Assembly: GCA_964593905.1 (NCBI GenBank)
Contig: CAZQLE010000002.1
Span: 22,518-86,517, forward strand
From: CAZQLE01 sp964593905
GTDB taxonomy: Bacteria > Chloroflexota > Anaerolineae > Anaerolineales > Anaerolineaceae
DNA length: 64,000 nucleotides
Direction of reading: 5' to 3'
Part shown: in pieces, positions 55,005 through 63,262 of the stretch
Position numbering within the stretch: the stretch's first letter is position 1
How the letters are laid out: every line of letters starts with the position of its first letter
Notes under the pieces: model-generated
The model's database searches: none
What the model saw: the letters and a program-made list of their open reading frames with translations, nothing else
Told to the model about the DNA's origin: nothing
Program-made: the position numbers and the translations under genes

Positions 55005-55499
55005 TTACTTTAGGTCGGCATCTGAAAGCCCAAAGTCTTCGGGTTTGGGCTGCCATTCGTCAATATTTTTCAAGATTCTTGGGACCAGCGTATAGCCTTT
55101 GAGCTTAATACCCGGGATGGAAGGAAGGGTGTGGCGGATGAATTCACGCAGATCATCATTGGTTTTAAAGCGGGCTTCAATAGAGATGTCTTGCGTGCCC
55201 TGACCATAGGCCACATAGCTTACTTCGTGCATGGTCATTAGTTGTTGGATGGCCTGATCTTCCAGCACGGGGTCTGATTCCAGGAAAATATCTGCGGCAG
55301 TAATGTAGTCAAACGCCTGGGGGTTGATAATTGCGGTTAACCGGATTGCGCCTAAATCGACCAGACGATCAATGCGCTTTCGAATGGTACGTTCGTTGGC
55401 GCGGGTCTCACGGGCAATTTCAGATGCAGAAATGCGGCCGTTTTTATGCAGTAGTTGAATGATTTGATAATCGAGAAAATCGTAACTGGATTGTTCCAT
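55005..55499 (-). CDS. Lrp/AsnC-family transcriptional regulator
   Basis: Regulator of 164 aa: an N-terminal HTH (YQIIQLLHKNGRISASEIAR; RTIRKRIDRLVDLGAI) and a C-terminal RAM-like ligand domain (YVAYGQGTQDISIEA). It lies 36 bases before ptcA on the same strand, so it is the likely local regulator of the agmatine genes. Amino acids or polyamines could be the effector. Confidence 0.92.
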   Translation of the reverse strand: MEQSSYDFLDYQIIQLLHKNGRISASEIARETRANERTIRKRIDRLVDLGAIRLTAIINPQAFDYITAADIFLESDPVLEDQAIQQLMTMHEVSYVAYGQGTQDISIEARFKTNDDLREFIRHTLPSIPGIKLKGYTLVPRILKNIDEWQPKPEDFGLSDADLK

Positions 55500-55522
55500 G
55501 GCTTCTCTTTGTTTGTTCTGAT

Positions 55523-55542
55523 TCGGAATATTTTAATTCCGA
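55523..55542 (-). promoter_or_regulatory. candidate Lrp-type operator
   Basis: TCGGAAT-6-ATTCCGA, a 7-bp inverted repeat 24 bases upstream of the regulator ATG. It overlaps a possible -10 (TAAAAT). CCGATTA is repeated within 20 bases. Confidence 0.55.
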
Positions 55543-55774
55543 TTACTGTATATAGAATACCGATTATTACTCACCCGGCCAAGTATCATTTGTCATTTGT
55601 AAATAATGATTAATGGTAACTGCACGGTTTGCAGCGCAAAACTTCAACTTTTTGGAGAATGGCGCTTTGAATTTGAGCTTTCTGCGACGGGTTGGGGGCG
55701 GTTGTGATTTATGTTCTGACCGGGTTTATGTGGTATAAATGAACGAATTTGTATCTTAAATTGCAGGTGAAATT

Positions 55775-56380
55775 TTGAATTCTATCGTCATTGTGATCGC
55801 AAGTTATATCGCTGCTCAAATGCTGTCGGATATCGGCAGTTTGCAAATTGTGCAATTCCTGGGTTTTTCTCTCGATGCCGGCACGTTCATTTATCCCATT
55901 ACCTTTACGCTGCGCGATCTGGCCCATAAAACGCTGGGGGTGCGCGGGGTAAGAGCTTTGATCCTTACCGCTGCGGTGATTAATGTGGTTATGGCTGGAT
56001 ATTTCTTTTTTGTGGCCCGGCTTTCACCAGACACGATGGCTGGCAGTAGTGATCTGTGGGGTAAGGTGCTTTCACCGGTATGGCGGATTACTCTGGCCAG
56101 CATTGTAGCAGAACTGATTTCGGAGCTGATGGATACTGAGATCTATCGCTACTGGGTGGAGAAAGTCACCACGAAATATCAATGGCTGCGCGTGCTTATT
56201 TCAAACGCAATCAGCGTGCCGCTGGATACGCTGGTATTTGTTTTTCTGGCCTTTTACGGCACGATGCCCATGACTGCAATCTGGTCCATCGTGTGGGGAA
56301 ATATTATTTTGAAGGGTGTCGTGACGGTGGTCAGCATGCCGCTGATTTACGCAGTTCCCGATAAAAAGATCGAGAGCTAA
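55775..56380 (+). CDS. yhhQ: VUT family queuosine-precursor transporter (YhhQ-like)
   Basis: Membrane protein of 201 aa with about six segments. It has the VUT/DUF165 patterns (FIYPITFTLRDLAHKTLG; ISELMDTEIYRYWVEK; SNAISVPLDTLVFV) of proteins that import the queuosine precursors preQ0/preQ1. Starts at TTG with AGGTG six bases before. No queuosine synthesis gene is nearby. It converges on the radical SAM gene with a 4-base overlap. Confidence 0.9.
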   Translation: MNSIVIVIASYIAAQMLSDIGSLQIVQFLGFSLDAGTFIYPITFTLRDLAHKTLGVRGVRALILTAAVINVVMAGYFFFVARLSPDTMAGSSDLWGKVLSPVWRITLASIVAELISELMDTEIYRYWVEKVTTKYQWLRVLISNAISVPLDTLVFVFLAFYGTMPMTAIWSIVWGNIILKGVVTVVSMPLIYAVPDKKIES

Positions 56381-57594
56381 TAGACAAATTCGCGGATATC
56401 GTAGCGACTGATGTGCGGTGTCCCTTTTTCAAGCGAAAAAGATAACGCCTGTTCGATGATCTCGCCCTGCTTTGTCAATTCTGGTATGGAAAGCGGGGCG
56501 AGGTCCTCTTTAAAAGCATTACCCGTGTAAGCCAGTCCTTCATTTTCGACCAACTCTGAGAAATACAGAATATCTTCTGCATCAAGCTGCATTTTATCGA
56601 GCGCGGCGATTGTGTCGCGCGCATGGGCTGTGGCATATTTTTTGCCACCCGCGCCAAGCAGAATGATCACACCAACGGCAATCCCCCCTTCTTTCATGGC
56701 GTGAACTGCCTGAATTGCATCTTCGCTTTTGCCCGGTTTTTTCAGATAAGCGAGTAACTCATCATGACCGCTTTCAACTCCAAGATAAATTCTGCGGACA
56801 CCCAGCTCACTCAGGCGGCGATAATCGGCGGCGGTTTTCTTTTCACCGCTGAAGCCATCCAAAAAGGCGTAAATTCCACCCAGACTTTCGACATCAAAGA
56901 CCTGGTGGACGGTTTCAAGCATGGGCAGCAGCCGGGGGGTAGGGATCACCAGCGCGTTGGCGTCACCGAGGAAAATGGTCCTTCGCAGAGAGAGGCCATC
57001 TGCAAGATACTCATGCACCTCGGTTAGATGCTTTTTAAATTCATCATTGGTTTTGATGTGAAAACGGGTCTTTTTGTAAAAATCACAAAAAGTGCAGGTG
57101 TTAAAGGAACAGCCCTCGGCAGCTTGCAAAACAACCGCCATGTACTGATCGGGCGGGAGGATGCCCACCGGTTTATAGATTTCGGAAAACTGGCGGATAT
57201 CTTTTTGATAGGCCGTCTCGTTGAACTGCGCTGCGGTTGCCAGCCCGTTGAGTTCTGCCACGCCCACAGCAGGTGAGAGCTTCACCTGCCCATTGTTGAG
57301 CGCTGTCAGGATCTCAATGGCGGTCTGACGGGCGGTCTCTTCCAAGAGGGCAGCTTCCTGATCGGTCAACCATCTTCGTTCCCGGTCACCACTGGTATGG
57401 ATCCATTTGGCAACCGTTTTGCCATTCAACCCGCGGCGATAAGAAATATTGGCTGACATGGCTGTCCACAGGCGGCCAAAAAGATCGAAACTATACACCC
57501 GGTTTAGTTCAGTCGCCTGGAGGCTGAGGGTGGTGCAGTTTGTTTTTATCGATAAGGTCAGGGTCGTTTGACCCCATTTGCCATGATGTACCAT
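56377..57594 (-). CDS. radical SAM protein of unknown function
   Basis: Radical SAM enzyme of 405 aa with the cluster motif CSFNTCTFC (C-x4-C-x2-C) about 150 residues in, after a helical N-terminal part, and GVESGHDELL later in the barrel. The C-x4-C-x2-C spacing is unusual. MVHHGKWG at 57594 follows AGGATAAC; a second start, MSANISYR, is also possible. Divergent from the PucR gene. The substrate is unknown. Confidence 0.8.
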   Translation of the reverse strand: MVHHGKWGQTTLTLSIKTNCTTLSLQATELNRVYSFDLFGRLWTAMSANISYRRGLNGKTVAKWIHTSGDRERRWLTDQEAALLEETARQTAIEILTALNNGQVKLSPAVGVAELNGLATAAQFNETAYQKDIRQFSEIYKPVGILPPDQYMAVVLQAAEGCSFNTCTFCDFYKKTRFHIKTNDEFKKHLTEVHEYLADGLSLRRTIFLGDANALVIPTPRLLPMLETVHQVFDVESLGGIYAFLDGFSGEKKTAADYRRLSELGVRRIYLGVESGHDELLAYLKKPGKSEDAIQAVHAMKEGGIAVGVIILLGAGGKKYATAHARDTIAALDKMQLDAEDILYFSELVENEGLAYTGNAFKEDLAPLSIPELTKQGEIIEQALSFSLEKGTPHISRYDIREFVY

Positions 57595-57762
57595 GTCATT
57601 GTTATCCTGTACAATTGAATTGTAATGTATTTTGTTTATTATAATAATCGTGCAGCATGGATTATTGCGATGGATGCCGGCATTTCCCCAAAATTTTTTG
57701 TAAGTATAAACTTTGCAATTGAGTGTTCTCTGAATTATTGAAAATGAAGGCAATGGGTATTT

Positions 57763-59400
57763 ATGGCTCTTACCATTCATAAGGCGTTGCGAGAACTACC
57801 AATTCTATCCACGGCTCAGCTTACCGGCGGTAAAGGCGGGGTGGAGCGGGTGATTCGGTGGACGCATATTGTTGACAACCCGGAATTGATCCCCTGGGTT
57901 CGAGAAGGGGATCTGCTGATGACGACCGCATTTGCGATTAAGGACAACCCTGACCAACAGGTGGAGTTGATTAATAACCTGGTCAACAAAAAACTGGCCG
58001 GAATTTTGATTGCGGTCGGCCGGTATGTGCAGGAGATACCGATTCGGATGGTTGCCGAAGCCGACCGGTATGATTTTCCGGTGATTGCTCTTCCGTGGGA
58101 TGTGCCGTTTGTGGAGGTTACCCATGCCATTCATGAATGGATTCTAAAGGAGCAAATTGCGGTTACCGAGCAGTCGTTTCATATTCATAAAGTGCTGACT
58201 CAGCTTGTGATTGATGGTGGTGATTTGCAGATGCTGGCCGAGAGCCTGGCTCACTTGCTGCAGCGCTCGGTGGCCATTGAAGATGTGGGGCTGCGCTTGC
58301 TGGCCCATTCCACCCTGGAACCCAGCGATACCCTGCGCCAGCGCAGCATTGCGTATCAGCGCACCCCGGATGACGTCGTTCAATATTTTAAGTCCATTGG
58401 ATTGTTGAACTTCTCCAGAGAAAATCCGCAGCCCCGCTTTTTGCCGGTGCAACCCGAATTGGGTATGGACCGCGAACGAATTTTGGCGCCCATTCTGGTT
58501 GGCGGGCAGCTCTTTGGGTATATCTGGATTATATCGACCCAGGACTCGTTGACCCAGCTTGATTTTGTGGCTATTGAGCGCGGTGCGGCGGTGGCTGCCT
58601 TAATTCTGAGCAGAGAACAGGCTGTATTTGAAGCTGAACAACGGGGCAAAACGAAAATACTCGAAAGCCTGATGGACCCTGATTCGGGCAGAAATGTTTA
58701 TGATCTGGCTGAGATGATGCGGCGGCTTGGGCTGCATGGAGATTATCAAGTCCTTACCCTATCGGATCTGGGTGATAAACCATTGCCCCCCCGAAATTTA
58801 ATCCCCATCGTAGATGAAATTATCCAGCAAAGCGGGCATTCGGCCACCGTGGTTGACTGGGCCGGGCGGGTGGTTGTTTTGATTGGGAATGCGCAGAATG
58901 AGCAGGGAATGGAAATTTCTCAACAGCTCATCCAAAATTGCCAGCCGCGAGGGATTCACCTGGTAATTGGCTTAAGTCGGATTACAAACCAGGCCAGTTT
59001 TATCCGCCGTTGTTATCAAGAGGCTTTGGATGCAACCCAGGTTGGGAAAGCGCTTTCGAATCAGGGTGGCTCGATCTGGCCATTTGAGCGCCTGGGTTAT
59101 ATGTACTGGCTGCTGAACATTCCGCCGGAAGTGCGCTCCAATAATGGTTTTGAAAGCGTGATTGACAAAATTGCTGAATATGACACCCAGCATGAAACTG
59201 AATATTTAAAAACACTGGAATGTTATCTGGATAATCTGGCAAATGCCCAAAAAACGTCGGAGGTATTGTTTATCCACCGCAACACGCTGCGCCAGCGGTT
59301 GTTGCGTATGCAAGACTTATGGGGCATTGACTTTGAAGATACCCATACGTTGATCAATCTAACCATCTCAATTAAGGGGAAGTGGCTCTTAAAATCGTGA
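57763..59400 (+). CDS. PucR-family transcriptional regulator
   Basis: Regulator of 545 aa: an N-terminal PucR domain (VERVIRWTHIVDNPELIPWV; GDLLMTTAFAIKD), a GAF-like middle part, and a C-terminal HTH (FIHRNTLRQRLLRMQDLWG). Family members control purine or amino-acid-type catabolism. The target is probably the APC permease gene downstream, whose promoter carries inverted TGCAC repeats. One GTGCA half-site also lies at 57650-57654 before this gene. Confidence 0.9.
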   Translation: MALTIHKALRELPILSTAQLTGGKGGVERVIRWTHIVDNPELIPWVREGDLLMTTAFAIKDNPDQQVELINNLVNKKLAGILIAVGRYVQEIPIRMVAEADRYDFPVIALPWDVPFVEVTHAIHEWILKEQIAVTEQSFHIHKVLTQLVIDGGDLQMLAESLAHLLQRSVAIEDVGLRLLAHSTLEPSDTLRQRSIAYQRTPDDVVQYFKSIGLLNFSRENPQPRFLPVQPELGMDRERILAPILVGGQLFGYIWIISTQDSLTQLDFVAIERGAAVAALILSREQAVFEAEQRGKTKILESLMDPDSGRNVYDLAEMMRRLGLHGDYQVLTLSDLGDKPLPPRNLIPIVDEIIQQSGHSATVVDWAGRVVVLIGNAQNEQGMEISQQLIQNCQPRGIHLVIGLSRITNQASFIRRCYQEALDATQVGKALSNQGGSIWPFERLGYMYWLLNIPPEVRSNNGFESVIDKIAEYDTQHETEYLKTLECYLDNLANAQKTSEVLFIHRNTLRQRLLRMQDLWGIDFEDTHTLINLTISIKGKWLLKS

Positions 59401-59406
59401 TCCCAT

Positions 59407-59444
59407 GTGCATACTGCACAATTGCTGCGATTATGTTTTGTGCA
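59407..59444 (+). promoter_or_regulatory. candidate PucR operator upstream of the APC permease gene
   Basis: GTGCA-3-TGCAC (59407-59419) and TGCACAA-16-TTGTGCA (59415-59444) give three TGCAC-type half-sites in 38 bases, about 150 bases before the permease ATG. Confidence 0.5.
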
Positions 59445-59591
59445 ATATTAATTTGTATCCTCAGCTAAAATTGGATATCCTTAACGTAACTTTATTCCCT
59501 TTTTTTTAAAACCTGATACACTACGCCCTTCCAGATTTTGGGTTATTGGTCTCTCTTTTCCTAGACTCTCATTCGCAAAGGAGACTTTTTC

Positions 59592-61160
59592 ATGGCTGAA
59601 CTTGCATCTTCGGTGGCTTCGGAAATTAAGGAAGAGCGCGGAAAGTTAAAACGCGAGCTTACGCTTCTTCCGCTGTTTGGCATGATGTATTTCACTGTTT
59701 GCGGTGGCTCTTTTGGCGCCGAACCCATGGTTGGATACACAGGTCCGGGAATGGCATTGCTCTTGCTTGCCGTTACGCCAATCGTGTATAGCATCCCCAA
59801 CATGTTTATGGTGCGTGAAATGACCTCGATGATGCCGGTGGAGGGCGGGTATTACCACTGGGTAAAGGCGGCTTTTGGGCCTTTCTGGGGATTTTTGACT
59901 GGTTGGATGAACCTGGTTGTTTCATGGGTGGATGTGGCTATTTATCCGGTCTGGGCTGCGGCCTATCTGGCATTTTTCATTCCAGCCCTGGATGAAGGCG
60001 CCATGATTGGCGGTCTGTTTATCAGCGCGGGGGTCTTGCAATGGATTGTCGCTCTGGTAATGATCTGGTTAATTGCTTTGTTGCAAACCCGCGGGGCGCG
60101 CCTGACCGGGTTATTTACCGACTGGGTGGGGGTGATCATGCTGGTGCCCCTGATTATTATGTCGGGGTTTGGTATTTATAATTGGATTTTTAATGAATCT
60201 GCGCAGCAATTACCCTTTATGGCCGAAGGTCAAACCATCTTTGGCGCTTTTAGCGTGGGTTTGTTTATTGCCATGTGGAATTATATGGGTTGGGAGCTTC
60301 CCTCCTCGGCCGGTTCGGAAATCGTTAATCCAAAGCGAACCTACCCGTTGGCAATGGCGTTGACGCTGGTGGCCGCCATTGGCACCTATACGATCCCGAC
60401 TCTGGCCGGCCTTTATGGCGGCGCGGGAAACGATGGCAAATTCCATGTCTGGGGTATTGAAGAACCGGATGGCATTGGGCCTTATCTGGCAGAATATTCG
60501 ATTACCGAAGATCAGATCATGGCGTGGGGTTCAGACCCCGCAGATGAGTTTGGCTGGGAGTTTCCGGATATTGCCGCACAGATTGGAATCACCTTCAATG
60601 GCGGCGAAGAGGGCGCGCTTGCGCTTATTTTGGGAAGCCTGGTGACCATATCTGCAATTTTTAGCATGACGGGGCTTTTTATCGGAAACAGCCTAAGTTC
60701 AAGCCGTGTTCCTTATGCGATGGCCGAAGATGGGATGATGCCGCGCTGGCTGGTGAAAGTGCATCCCAAATATGGCACGCCCTATGTTTCAATCATCGTC
60801 GCCAGCATTATGTTTAGCCTTTTATCGCTGTCCACCTTTGCTTTTCTGGTTGTGGTGGATGTGTTCTTAAATGTCCTGGCGCTGCTTTTGCAATTCTTAT
60901 CCCTGTGGAAGTTGAGATTTATCAAACCCGCCGTGCCGCGTCAGAAAGTGCCAGGGGGGCTTCCGGGGCTAGCTTTAATCACCCTGGGCCCGGTGGCAAT
61001 TTTTATTCTGGCAACGGTGAGCCAATTGCAGGAGGAAGGTTTTAGCACGCTTTGGCTTGCGGCGGCGGCGATTGCGGTTGGTTCGATTCTATATATCTTT
61101 ATGCGGAAAATTGTTAAACCCGGAGTTCCGGATATTGACCCATGGGAGGGCCACGAATAA
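59592..61160 (+). CDS. APC-family amino acid permease
   Basis: Membrane permease of 522 aa with about twelve segments. N-terminal LTLLPLFGMMYFTVCGGSFG, PVEGGYYHWVKAAFGPFWG and WNYMGWELPSSAGSE match APC transporters. An acidic loop of about 70 residues (about 270-345; SITEDQIMAWGSDPADEFGW) between two segments is long for the family. AAAGGAG lies before the ATG. Substrate unknown. Downstream terminator isolates the gene. Confidence 0.9.
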   Translation: MAELASSVASEIKEERGKLKRELTLLPLFGMMYFTVCGGSFGAEPMVGYTGPGMALLLLAVTPIVYSIPNMFMVREMTSMMPVEGGYYHWVKAAFGPFWGFLTGWMNLVVSWVDVAIYPVWAAAYLAFFIPALDEGAMIGGLFISAGVLQWIVALVMIWLIALLQTRGARLTGLFTDWVGVIMLVPLIIMSGFGIYNWIFNESAQQLPFMAEGQTIFGAFSVGLFIAMWNYMGWELPSSAGSEIVNPKRTYPLAMALTLVAAIGTYTIPTLAGLYGGAGNDGKFHVWGIEEPDGIGPYLAEYSITEDQIMAWGSDPADEFGWEFPDIAAQIGITFNGGEEGALALILGSLVTISAIFSMTGLFIGNSLSSSRVPYAMAEDGMMPRWLVKVHPKYGTPYVSIIVASIMFSLLSLSTFAFLVVVDVFLNVLALLLQFLSLWKLRFIKPAVPRQKVPGGLPGLALITLGPVAIFILATVSQLQEEGFSTLWLAAAAIAVGSILYIFMRKIVKPGVPDIDPWEGHE

Positions 61161-61190
61161 ACGAAATCAGGGATGTTGATTAAAGATTTG

Positions 61191-61223
61191 ACAGGCTGCC
61201 ATTCAACATGGCAGCCTGTTTGA
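61191..61223 (+). terminator. APC permease terminator
   Basis: ACAGGCTGCCAT pairs with ATGGCAGCCTGT, followed by TTGATT; the U tract is short. Confidence 0.75.
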
Positions 61224-61325
61224 TTCTGGGGGGATACGGTGTTTGATGTCTTCAGCGATTCAGATTACCAGAAGGGATAAGGAATATTACAGCCTGGTTC
61301 AAGGGGTGATGCTATAATTTTGTAT

Positions 61326-62510
61326 ATGGATTTTCAGAAGAAAGCTTCAATTCGAACCGGCGGTGGCGCGGATCTGGCGTTTGGCGTGGTGGTGCTGGCA
61401 TCTTATTTTGTGATTTTCAGCTCCATGCGAACCACAGACCCTTTCAATATTCTGGGTTTAACGCTCCTGGGTGTGGTTTATATCTGGAATGGAATTTACG
61501 GTTATGCGACCGTCTCTGTGACTACCAATAAAGGGCATCTGCTGGTCTATTTTGCATCGCAGATGATTTTTGGGGGGGCCATTGTCTATCTCAGCCACGG
61601 GGTTGCATTCAATGCCCTGGTGCTGCTGCCACTGACTGCGCATAGTGTGCTGCTTTTAAACCCGCGGCCCATGTATTTAACCAACCTGGGGATCGCGGTG
61701 ATTTATCTGGCTGCGGTGGTTCTTTCAAGCGGCACCTGGGTGGCGATCGCGGATGCGATCCCGTTGTTTGTGGCGGGGCAGGTGTTTATTATCGCTTTTA
61801 CACAGATGGCTGTGGGAGAAGAGCGGGCCAGAATTGAGGTTGAGAAACTGGTTTCTGAGCTGGAAAGTGCCAATCAGCAACTGCGTGAATATGCCGTTCA
61901 GGTGGAGGAATTGGCGATCAGCAAAGAAAGAAACCGGCTTGCCAGAGAGATCCATGATGGGGTGGGTCATTACCTCACCACGGTTAATATGCAGCTTCAG
62001 GCTGCCGAAGCGATTCTACTAAAAGACCCGCAGGGCGCATTGAAAATGATTGGTACGGCTCAAAAACAAACTCAGGATGCGCTGGGCGATATTCGCCAGT
62101 CTGTCTCAACCCTGCGCGAGAATATTGATGCCACGGTTCCACTGATGGATCGATTGGATAAGCTGCTGAATAATTTGCGTATGAGCGGTGTTGAAGCAGA
62201 TCTGAATGTGCTGGGCAACGTGCGCAGCTTAAGCTCGCAGGCTGATTTGACGATTTTTCGCGCTGCCCAGGAAGGAACCAATAATGCGATTCGACATGGA
62301 AATGCGACAAGAATTTGTGTCAAATTGGATTTCACCCATCAAGATGAGGTTCAATTAGCCATTGAAGATAATGGCATTGGGACGGATCAGGCAACCGGGG
62401 GGTATGGTCTGGTCGGTCTTCAGGAACGGGTTAATCTTGTGCGCGGGCGCATGGTTACCGAATCAAAAGTTGGACAAGGTTTTGCATTACATATTTGGGT
62501 GCCAGGGTGA
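61326..62510 (+). CDS. membrane sensor histidine kinase (NarL-type, HisKA_3)
   Basis: Kinase of 394 aa: five or six membrane segments (about residues 15-165), a coiled coil, and a HisKA_3 domain with the phosphorylated His210 in REIHDGVGH. The ATPase domain has EGTNNAIRHG and DNGIGTD. The signal is unknown. TATAAT (61313-61318) lies seven bases before the ATG at 61326, so the mRNA may be leaderless. The gene overlaps its response regulator by four bases. Confidence 0.9.
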   Translation: MDFQKKASIRTGGGADLAFGVVVLASYFVIFSSMRTTDPFNILGLTLLGVVYIWNGIYGYATVSVTTNKGHLLVYFASQMIFGGAIVYLSHGVAFNALVLLPLTAHSVLLLNPRPMYLTNLGIAVIYLAAVVLSSGTWVAIADAIPLFVAGQVFIIAFTQMAVGEERARIEVEKLVSELESANQQLREYAVQVEELAISKERNRLAREIHDGVGHYLTTVNMQLQAAEAILLKDPQGALKMIGTAQKQTQDALGDIRQSVSTLRENIDATVPLMDRLDKLLNNLRMSGVEADLNVLGNVRSLSSQADLTIFRAAQEGTNNAIRHGNATRICVKLDFTHQDEVQLAIEDNGIGTDQATGGYGLVGLQERVNLVRGRMVTESKVGQGFALHIWVPG

Positions 62511-63169
62511 ATCAGGTGATACGTATTCTGCTTGTGGATGATCAGTCTTTGTTTCGAGAAGCGCTGCAAACGTTGTTGGTGATGCAGTCTGATTTTCTCA
62601 TTGTGGGCCAGGCTTCCAACGGTGAAGAAGCGCTGCGCATGGCCATTCATCAGCAACCCGATTTGGTGTTAATGGATTTGCGAATGCCGGTTATGGATGG
62701 CGTCACGGCAATTCAGCGGTTTCGATCTTCTTTTCCACAGATAAAGGTCATTGCATTAACGACCTTTGATGATGACGAACTGGTTTTTGATGCAATTCGG
62801 GCCGGGGCAGTGGGTTATTTGCTTAAAGACGTGTCGCCTGAAAAGCTCTATGAGGCAATTCGCGCTGCAGCGCGCGGCGAATATTTTTTGCATCCGGCGA
62901 TTACAGCAAAAGTGGTCACTGAATTTGCCCGAATCCAGCGTCCGCGCAACAATCTGCTTGGGCAGCAAGATTTGTTGACCCCATTATCTTTGCGTGAGGT
63001 TGAGATTCTTAAAATCGCGGCAACCGGGGCGAGTAACCGGGATATTGCAGAGCAACTGGTTATCGCCGAGGGTACTGTAAAAAACCATATGCGCAATATT
63101 TTAGGCAAAATGGATGTGAAAGACCGAATGCAGGCTGTGTTGAAGGCAAAGGAACTGGGCATTATTTAA
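62507..63169 (+). CDS. NarL/FixJ-family response regulator
   Basis: Response regulator of 220 aa: receiver domain with phosphoacceptor Asp57 (LVLMDLRMPVMDG) and a C-terminal LuxR-type HTH (LSLREVEILKIAATGASNRDIAE). It starts at GTG, overlapping the kinase stop (GTGA). The pair forms a classical two-component system; targets are unknown. Confidence 0.94.
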   Translation: MNQVIRILLVDDQSLFREALQTLLVMQSDFLIVGQASNGEEALRMAIHQQPDLVLMDLRMPVMDGVTAIQRFRSSFPQIKVIALTTFDDDELVFDAIRAGAVGYLLKDVSPEKLYEAIRAAARGEYFLHPAITAKVVTEFARIQRPRNNLLGQQDLLTPLSLREVEILKIAATGASNRDIAEQLVIAEGTVKNHMRNILGKMDVKDRMQAVLKAKELGII

Positions 63170-63262
63170 ACACAACTTAAGCGCCGGCATCAAAAAATAT
63201 GTCTTCCGGCACATGCAAGGCGACACTTTATCAATTATCCTCTCCTATTGGAGATTCTAAAA

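Noticed and set aside
63182..63210. GCCGG/CCGGC hairpin as terminator of the response regulator
   Set aside because: A short stem with a long loop and no following T tract.
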